Assembly: GCF_030816895.1 (NCBI RefSeq)
Contig: NZ_JAUSYL010000001.1
Span: 372,001 to 436,000 of the forward strand
Source: Clavibacter sp. B3I6
Lineage (GTDB): Bacteria; Actinomycetota; Actinomycetes; Actinomycetales; Microbacteriaceae
Direction of reading: 5' to 3'
Length of the DNA: 64,000 nt
This document shows, in pieces, positions 57,532-64,000 of the stretch. The stretch's first letter is position 1; each line of letters begins with the position of its first letter. A program made the translations under genes and the position numbers. The notes below the pieces were generated by a model, which worked only from the letters and a program-made list of their open reading frames with translations, was not told the origin of the DNA and made no database searches.

Positions 57532-58266
57532 TCAGTAGTGCGCGGGGCGCGCCATGACGGTGGCGCGCGCCTCGCGGGCCCAGCCGTCGAGCCGGTCGAG
57601 CGTCCCCGAGATGTCGGCGGGCAGCGCCCGGTCGCGGCGCGCGAGCGAAGCGGCGAGCAGTTCGTCCGCGAGCCGCGGGTTGAGCGCGAGCACGGGGCCG
57701 CCGAGGTGGGTGCCGATGGAGGCGCCGACGCGGACGCCCTCGCCCCCGCCCTGCCCGCCGTTGCCGAAGCCGGCGCGGACGGATCCGAGCGGACGATGCC
57801 CGCCGATCTCGAGCGTCGACCCGTGGTTCTCGTAGCCCACGATCTCGCCCTCGGGCGTGTCCAGCACCAGGTCGCCCACGCGGCGCTCGGCCGTGAGCGT
57901 CGTCCGGACGGGGAGCACGCCGGCGCCCACGAGCTCGCCGCCGTCGACGAGCCGCACGGACTCCCCGAGGAGCTGGAGCCCGCCGCCCACCGCGAGCAGC
58001 GGGACGCCCGCCTGCTGCAGGGCCACCAGGTGCGGGGCGTGCGCGACGAGGTCGGGCAGGACGGCGCGCTGGGCCGTGAGCGGGCCGGAGCCGATGATGA
58101 CGAGGTCGGCATCGCCCGGGTGCCCGTCGCCCGGCGCGTGGCGCACGACCTCGGTGCGGATGCCGCGGATCCGGGAGCGCTCGACGAGGACGGTCACGTT
58201 GCCGCGGTCGCCGTTGATGCCGAGCTCCTCGGGATACAGGTGCAGGATGCGCAGGGCGTCGCTCAC
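57532..58266 (-). CDS. gatD: GatD-like glutamine amidotransferase subunit lacking its catalytic residues
   Basis: This 244-residue class I glutaminase-fold protein is the partner of MurT, encoded by the overlapping gene (GTGA). Family members release ammonia from glutamine to amidate D-Glu of lipid II. Here the nucleophile elbow reads LLAVGGGLQLLG, with Gly94 where the family has Cys94. The C-terminal GTHLGGPVL has Gly189 where the family has His (LHGP). YENHGS and Arg128 remain. It is therefore probably glutaminase-dead, serving a structural or altered role. It is the third gene of rpoD-murT-gatD. No frameshift or damage is seen, so the change looks selected. Confidence 0.85.
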   Translation of the reverse strand: MSDALRILHLYPEELGINGDRGNVTVLVERSRIRGIRTEVVRHAPGDGHPGDADLVIIGSGPLTAQRAVLPDLVAHAPHLVALQQAGVPLLAVGGGLQLLGESVRLVDGGELVGAGVLPVRTTLTAERRVGDLVLDTPEGEIVGYENHGSTLEIGGHRPLGSVRAGFGNGGQGGGEGVRVGASIGTHLGGPVLALNPRLADELLAASLARRDRALPADISGTLDRLDGWAREARATVMARPAHY

Positions 58267-59543
58267 GCGGGTCCTCCCTCGAGGTCCGTGTAGCCGAGGA
58301 TGCGGCGGATCGCCATCATCTGCTCGTAGTTGACGATCATGGTCTTCACCCCGCGGGACGGCTTCTCGAGTGCGAGGAACGCCTGGACGGCGCGGCGCAG
58401 GTCGGGCTCGACGCAGCCCACGTCCAGCCCCTCGTACCCGAAGCGCACCGCGAGCTGGTACCCCTTGGTGCCGGAGACGACGTCGGCGTGCGTGAGCGCC
58501 GAGAGGTCGGTGTCGTAGATCCACGAGGGGTCCGGCGTGCCGTCGTCGACCGCCAGCAGCACCTGCTCCGGCGGGTCGCCCAGCGCGTCGAGGTTCATCT
58601 GCAGGCTCGCCGGGTTCTTCATCATGATGATCTCGATGTCCTCGTCGCCCGCGCGCAGCATCTCGCCGCGCCCGTAGACGGCCGCGACCGAGCCGAGGCC
58701 CTGCGCGGCGACGGCCGGGTCGAACCGCTCCCCCAGCACACGACGCGCGGTGGCGAGCGCGCCGGCGGCGTCGACCGCGTAGTGGAGGCCGCGCGACGGC
58801 AGGGCCACGGCGAGGTCCCCGGACGCGAGGCGGAAGACGGCGTCGCGCCCGGTGAGCGCGACGGCCTCGACCTCGGCCGCCGCCTGCACGAGCTCCGGTG
58901 CCTCGGACCCGAAGCGCGGCGCGGACGCGAGCCCGTGCTTGCTGTCGCCGAGGAGCTCCTCGGACACGCCGAACCAGTCGACGGCCGCACGGCCGACCCG
59001 GGCTGTCTGCGCGGCGATGGCGTTGACGTGCGCGTCGTCGCGGTTGGCGACGACCGCCTCCGTGGCCGTGGCGGCGATGCGCTCGAGCATGCCCACGACC
59101 CGGTCGGGCTCGTGGAAGCGGTTGAGCTGGTCGATCTGGATGTTGAGGAGCAGCACCGTCCGCGGCGTCAGGAGCGCGGACAGCGCGACGCCGTACGCCT
59201 CGTCGATCTCGAGCACGGCGACGTCGGCGTCGATGCGACCCGACGCGTCGGCGTCGGCCAGGACAGCGGAGGCGATCCCCTGGGGCAGGTTCCCGCCCGA
59301 GGGGTTCGTGAACACGCGGAGCCCGTGCGCCCGGAGGACGGCGGTGAGCATGTGGGTGGTCGTCGACTTGCCGTTGGAACCGGTGACGGCGACCACACCG
59401 TGCGGGAGGTCGGCGATCGTGCGCTCGAGGAAGCGCGGCTCGAGGCGGAGGGCGACGACGCCGGGCACGGCGGATCCGCCGCCGCGGAGGCGGGCTGCCC
59501 AGCGGGCGGCCCGTCCGGCGGCGACGGCGAGGCGCAGGGGCAC
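58263..59543 (-). CDS. murT: MurT-like Mur-family ligase without the Cys4 zinc ribbon
   Basis: This 426-residue Mur ligase has the P-loop VVAVTGSNGKSTTTHML, the LEIDEAYG acidic motif, NIQIDQLNRFHE (NLFRDQLDRYGE in typical MurT), MKNPASLQMNL and the DUF1727 region with PSWIYDTDLS. It should activate a carboxyl group of the lipid II stem peptide with ATP. Typical MurT has a four-cysteine ribbon in the middle domain; this protein has a single Cys near its C-terminus (DVGCVEPDL) and no ribbon. GTG 59543 begins 3 bp after the rpoD stop, so it is read through from rpoD. Its stop overlaps gatD. Confidence 0.87.
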   Translation of the reverse strand: MPLRLAVAAGRAARWAARLRGGGSAVPGVVALRLEPRFLERTIADLPHGVVAVTGSNGKSTTTHMLTAVLRAHGLRVFTNPSGGNLPQGIASAVLADADASGRIDADVAVLEIDEAYGVALSALLTPRTVLLLNIQIDQLNRFHEPDRVVGMLERIAATATEAVVANRDDAHVNAIAAQTARVGRAAVDWFGVSEELLGDSKHGLASAPRFGSEAPELVQAAAEVEAVALTGRDAVFRLASGDLAVALPSRGLHYAVDAAGALATARRVLGERFDPAVAAQGLGSVAAVYGRGEMLRAGDEDIEIIMMKNPASLQMNLDALGDPPEQVLLAVDDGTPDPSWIYDTDLSALTHADVVSGTKGYQLAVRFGYEGLDVGCVEPDLRRAVQAFLALEKPSRGVKTMIVNYEQMMAIRRILGYTDLEGGPA

Positions 59544-59546
59544 GGC

Positions 59547-61028
<1,482 letters not shown>

Positions 61029-61260
61029 GCGAACACCTTTCGTCCCCACGACGACCGGTCGTGCGCTCCGCGCTGCTGCTGCGGGGTGACCTGCCGGAGG
61101 TGGGTCGGGGTTGTTTTCGGACATTGCTAGGACCCATGTCAAGTCCGCTGCTCGGGCGCCACCGGAGCGGCGCGGGATGCGGGACATGAACGGGTCCGTA
61201 CCTGATTATTGCACGGATGTGCGCGCGGGCGAGCCATCGTCGCCCGTGCGTCGACCGTCG

Positions 61261-62583
61261 TCACGCGCGGCGGCGATGTCGTCTGTCGAGGTAGGCAACC
61301 CACAGGGGGCCCACGCGTATTCCCTCGTCCGCCAGCACGCGGCGCGTCCGACGCCGCGTGCGCACCAGCATGACCGTGCCGAACCCCACCACGAGGTACT
61401 GCACCGCGAACGCGACCCGGAAGGAGTCGAACGCGTAGAGGTCGCTCGCGGCGCCCCCGGCGACCCGGATCCCGTCCTGCACGTCGAGGGCGATCCCGAT
61501 CAGCAGCATCATCGTGAAGCTGGCCGCGAAACCGGCCACGTTCACGATCCCGGAGGCCGCGCCGAGGCTCCGCGGCGGATTGAAGGTGCGGGCGAAGTCC
61601 AGCCCGACCTGCGAGCCCGGCCCGCCGATGCCGATGGCCACGACCACGAGCAGCACGACGGCGAGCGGCGGCACGCCCGGCCAGAGGAGGAGGACCGCCC
61701 ACGCCGCGCCCATCATGGCGACGATGCCGAGGACGAGGTTGGAGCGGCGGAACGGGAAGCGCCCGGTGAGGATCCCGATGACGGGTCCCACGACCATGCC
61801 CGACGCCACGACGACGATGAGGAGGCCGGACGCGAGGGCGGGGCTGTAGCCCAGCGCCCCGACGAGGAAGGGGAAGCCCCACAGGAGGCTGAACACGACG
61901 CCGGAGGACTGCGTCACGAAGTGCGACCAGAAGCCGAGCTGCGTCCCGGGGCGACGGAGGCTCCGGCCGAGCTCGCGCATCGAGTCGCCCCAGGTCGCGC
62001 GCGGCGGCCGTGCGTCGCCGGCCGGGCGGTCGCGCACGGCGACCAGGACGGCCACGAGGGCGACCACCGCCACCGACGCGGAGCCCAGGAAGGCGGGGGT
62101 CCACCCGGCGGTGTGGAGCACGAGGGAGAGCGGGATCGCGGAGAGCACCTGCCCGAGCTGGCCGACGTTCGCGAACCACTGCGAGAGCACCGGCACCCGC
62201 GGGCCCGAGAACCAGGAGTTGATGAGGCGCAGGCCCGAGACGAAGGTCATGGCGTCGCCCGCCCCCACGAGCATGCGCCCGAGGATCGCGACCTCGAGCG
62301 TCGTGGACAGCGCGAGCGTGACCTGCCCGGCGACCATGAGCAGGGCCCCGCTCGCGAGCAGGACCCGCGGACCGATCCGGTCGATGAGCACGCCGACCGG
62401 GATCTGCAGGGCCGCGTACACGACGAGCTGCGCGACGGCCAGCGTCGAGAGCAGCGAGGCCGACGCGTGGAACCGCTCGCCGGCCTCGACCGAGGCGATC
62501 CCGAGCGATCCGCGCTGCAGGACGGAGGAGAGGTACGCCGCCATCGCGACGCCGAGGACGATGCGGGCGCGACGGGTGCTCAT
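61261..62583 (-). CDS. MFS transporter
   Basis: This 440-residue permease has about 12 transmembrane segments and the MFS signature GVLIDRIGPRVLLASGALL between helices 2 and 3. A basic C-terminus (LDRRHRRRA) follows the last helix. It resembles the nitrate/organic-acid or drug antiporter-type MFS of actinobacteria; substrate not predictable. The ATG at 62583 is preceded at 7 nt by TATCCT and lacks a Shine-Dalgarno, suggesting a leaderless mRNA. The stop lies near the rpoD promoter region. Confidence 0.85.
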   Translation of the reverse strand: MSTRRARIVLGVAMAAYLSSVLQRGSLGIASVEAGERFHASASLLSTLAVAQLVVYAALQIPVGVLIDRIGPRVLLASGALLMVAGQVTLALSTTLEVAILGRMLVGAGDAMTFVSGLRLINSWFSGPRVPVLSQWFANVGQLGQVLSAIPLSLVLHTAGWTPAFLGSASVAVVALVAVLVAVRDRPAGDARPPRATWGDSMRELGRSLRRPGTQLGFWSHFVTQSSGVVFSLLWGFPFLVGALGYSPALASGLLIVVVASGMVVGPVIGILTGRFPFRRSNLVLGIVAMMGAAWAVLLLWPGVPPLAVVLLVVVAIGIGGPGSQVGLDFARTFNPPRSLGAASGIVNVAGFAASFTMMLLIGIALDVQDGIRVAGGAASDLYAFDSFRVAFAVQYLVVGFGTVMLVRTRRRTRRVLADEGIRVGPLWVAYLDRRHRRRA

Positions 62584-62590
62584 CGGGTCG

Positions 62591-62596
62591 AGGATA
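62591..62596 (-). promoter_or_regulatory. leaderless -10 element TATCCT of MFS gene
   Basis: On the minus strand TATCCT-CGACCCG-ATG places the hexamer 7 nt before the start codon, with no ribosome-binding site. Confidence 0.55.
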
Positions 62597-62683
62597 CCGA
62601 GGCCGGGAGCTGACCCTCGCCCGACGTCGCGGCGGTCGCTCGGGGACCGACGGTCCCAGGCCGGTCGGATCAGAGCTGCGGGA

Positions 62684-63604
62684 TCACGCCAGGTCGCCGT
62701 CGCCGGGACGGCGACGGGCGAGGAACTTCTCCAGCTCCGCCGCGATCTCGTCCGCGGTCGGCAGCGCGCCGTCCTCGTCCGTGAGCGGCGACTTGAGCGG
62801 GGTGTCCTCCATGTAGCTGTCGTAGCGCTCCTCGAGCGTGGTGACGAGGCGCGCGAGCTCCTGGTTGCCGGCGACCTGCTCGTCGATGCGGCCCACGAAG
62901 TCGCGGCCCTCCTCCCGCAGCCGGTCGGTCGGGAAGATCAGCCCGGTGGCGGCGCTGATGCTCTCGAGCGCGGCGACCGCGGCGAGCGGGAACTCCGTGT
63001 CCGCGAGGTAGTGCGGGACGAGGAGCACGAAGCCGGCGACGGGGTGGCCCGCGTCGTGGAGGCGGTGCTCGACGAGGTGCAGCGCGTTGGCGGGCACCTG
63101 CGTGTGCGGCTTCCAGACGCTGAGCGCGTCGATGAGCTCCGTGCGGTTGCCGCTGACGGTGACGTTGATGTCGCGGGTGTGCGGCACGGGCATCGGGATG
63201 CTGTGCACCCAGGTGGTGGTCGAGACGCGGTACCGGTCGACGATCCCGAGGACGGCGGCGGTGAAGGCCTCCCATCGGAAGTCGGGCTCGAAGCCGGTGA
63301 GCAGGAGGAAGGGCTGGCCGATCTCGTCGTGCGCCAGGTACAGGGCGAGCCGCGCCGGGCGGTAGTCGGCGAGGTGGTCCTGGTCGAAGTAGATCGTGGG
63401 ACGGCGGGCCCGGTAGTCGAGCAGCGTGTCGGTGTCGAAGCGCAGCACGTCGCGGTGGCTCAGCGTGCTCAGGAGGTACTCGCTGACCTGTGAGACGCCG
63501 GACCCCGCGTCGGAGAACCCGGTCAGGCCGGCGACCAGGGGCAGGCCGGTCGGGACCTCGCCGATGTCGGTGTCGATCTCGTACAGTCCGTCCGCGTCAG
63601 CCAT
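62684..63604 (-). CDS. PAC2 family (proteasome-assembly-chaperone-like) protein
   Basis: This 306-residue protein matches the archaeal/actinobacterial PAC2 family: LVAGLTGFSDAGSGVSQVSEYLL, LLLTGFEPDFRWEAFTAAV, VHSIPMPVPHTR and a C-terminal helical segment (ELARLVTTLEERYDSYMED). Its role in actinobacteria is unclear; archaeal relatives act with the proteasome or in assembly. The start is six nt after TAGAGT with only a weak GGAG. It is divergent from pepA. Confidence 0.87.
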   Translation of the reverse strand: MADADGLYEIDTDIGEVPTGLPLVAGLTGFSDAGSGVSQVSEYLLSTLSHRDVLRFDTDTLLDYRARRPTIYFDQDHLADYRPARLALYLAHDEIGQPFLLLTGFEPDFRWEAFTAAVLGIVDRYRVSTTTWVHSIPMPVPHTRDINVTVSGNRTELIDALSVWKPHTQVPANALHLVEHRLHDAGHPVAGFVLLVPHYLADTEFPLAAVAALESISAATGLIFPTDRLREEGRDFVGRIDEQVAGNQELARLVTTLEERYDSYMEDTPLKSPLTDEDGALPTADEIAAELEKFLARRRPGDGDLA

Positions 63605-63610
63605 GCTCCA

Positions 63611-63616
63611 ACTCTA
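63611..63616 (-). promoter_or_regulatory. -10 element TAGAGT of PAC2 gene
   Basis: On the minus strand TAGAGT-TGGAGC-ATG; GGAG overlaps the spacer and could also act as a Shine-Dalgarno, so leaderless initiation is likely but not certain. Confidence 0.5.
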
Positions 63617-63762
63617 GGCCGCGCCTCCGGCACGCCCTCCCGGACGGCGGCCTCTCGGTGCCGCCCTCAGCGAACACGCGTGCCGACTCCGGCCCGTCGG
63701 TGCGCGGCCGGGCTGCTGCACAGGCGCCCGCGCGCCCCGACGGATGCCCGGACGCGCGTCGA

Positions 63763-63768
63763 TAGGCT
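63763..63768 (+). promoter_or_regulatory. -10 element TAGGCT of pepA
   Basis: TAGGCT lies 8 nt before the pepA ATG without a Shine-Dalgarno between them, consistent with a leaderless transcript. Confidence 0.5.
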
Positions 63769-63776
63769 CGTGGCCC

Positions 63777-64000
63777 ATGACCACTCCCCTCCTCTCCGTG
63801 TCCTCCGACCGCGCCATCGACGTCGAGGCGGACGCGCTCGTCGTCGCCGTCTCCAGCGAGAAGGAGGGCATCCGCGTCCACGCTCCGGAGGGCCTCGAGC
63901 TCGACGCCGCGGGCCTGGTCGCGGTGGGGGTGACGGGCGCCCGCGACGAGGTCGTCCGCGTCGCCGGCACGGGGACCGCCGCCCGCGCGATCGCCCTGGT
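63777..64000 (+). CDS. pepA: leucyl aminopeptidase, N-terminal part (truncated by window end)
   Basis: The visible ~74 residues (TTPLLSVSSDRAIDVEADALVVAV, then a small alpha/beta domain with LVAVGVTGARDEVVRVAGTG) match the N-terminal domain of cytosolic leucyl aminopeptidases of actinobacteria, which degrade peptides with two metal ions. The catalytic domain lies beyond the window. The ATG appears leaderless (TAGGCT 8 nt upstream). It is divergent from the PAC2 gene. The call rests on the N-terminus only. Confidence 0.6.
   Translation, partial: MTTPLLSVSSDRAIDVEADALVVAVSSEKEGIRVHAPEGLELDAAGLVAVGVTGARDEVVRVAGTGTAARAIAL

Noticed and set aside
61114..61142. A TTGACA-type sigma promoter for rpoD
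   Set aside because: TTGACA is present at 61142-61137 but no TANNNT lies at 16-18 bp, so it is not called as a promoter.

Overview
The window is very GC-rich, densely packed, and starts many genes with GTG. It carries core genes whose content and order are typical of Actinobacteria, family Microbacteriaceae: dut-DUF3710-DUF3159, DUF4193, sepH, convergent topoisomerase IV genes, and rpoD-murT-gatD. Secreted arabinan- and xylan-degrading enzymes point to a plant-associated member; Clavibacter or a close relative is my best guess, an inference from gene order and content only.

Layout. 1-5 kb: end of an unknown gene, a membrane-anchored DsbA-like protein, then two secreted GH43 arabinosidases, the first with a frameshift between its signal peptide and its catalytic domain. 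5-11 kb: a DapA-superfamily lyase, a small leaderless Cys/His protein divergent from an OhrR-type regulator, a WxL-like/DUF916 surface pair, and small membrane proteins. 11-18 kb: solitary PstS, a secreted three-repeat protein, a two-component system preceded by an amidoligase-family gene, and an MFS permease. 18-28 kb: an ABC exporter, an SDR with a divergent MmyB-type regulator, RNase J, a CPBP protease and a GH10 xylanase. 28-33 kb: PrmC-like methyltransferase, MarR-like protein, AKR, SDR and a frameshifted ammonium transporter that keeps a good GlnR box. 33-42 kb: ZapE, a rhodanese-SufE-RibD-like operon, DUF3000-RNase D, and a FadA/FadB beta-oxidation pair. 42-52 kb: dxs, acnA, DUF3159, DUF3710, dut, DUF3093, DUF4193, sepH and a phosphodiesterase-like protein. 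52-64 kb: topoisomerase IV A and B (convergent), a small DUF7455-like protein, gatD-murT-rpoD, an MFS permease, a PAC2 protein and the start of pepA.

Most interesting signals. (1) The MurT-GatD pair, which normally amidates the alpha-carboxyl of D-Glu in lipid II, is encoded directly behind rpoD. GatD has Gly at both catalytic positions (C94 and H189 by S. aureus numbering) and MurT lacks the four-Cys zinc ribbon. Microbacteriaceae make group B peptidoglycan, in which that same carboxyl carries the cross-link, so this may be a repurposed ligase that does not use glutamine-derived ammonia. (2) A complete GlnR-type box precedes a broken amt. (3) TTTCGAAA operators are shared by the arabinosidase and xylanase promoters. 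(4) A family of leaderless promoters has a TANNNT hexamer 6-8 nt before the start codon. (5) A three-repeat secreted protein and an amidoligase lie beside a two-component system.
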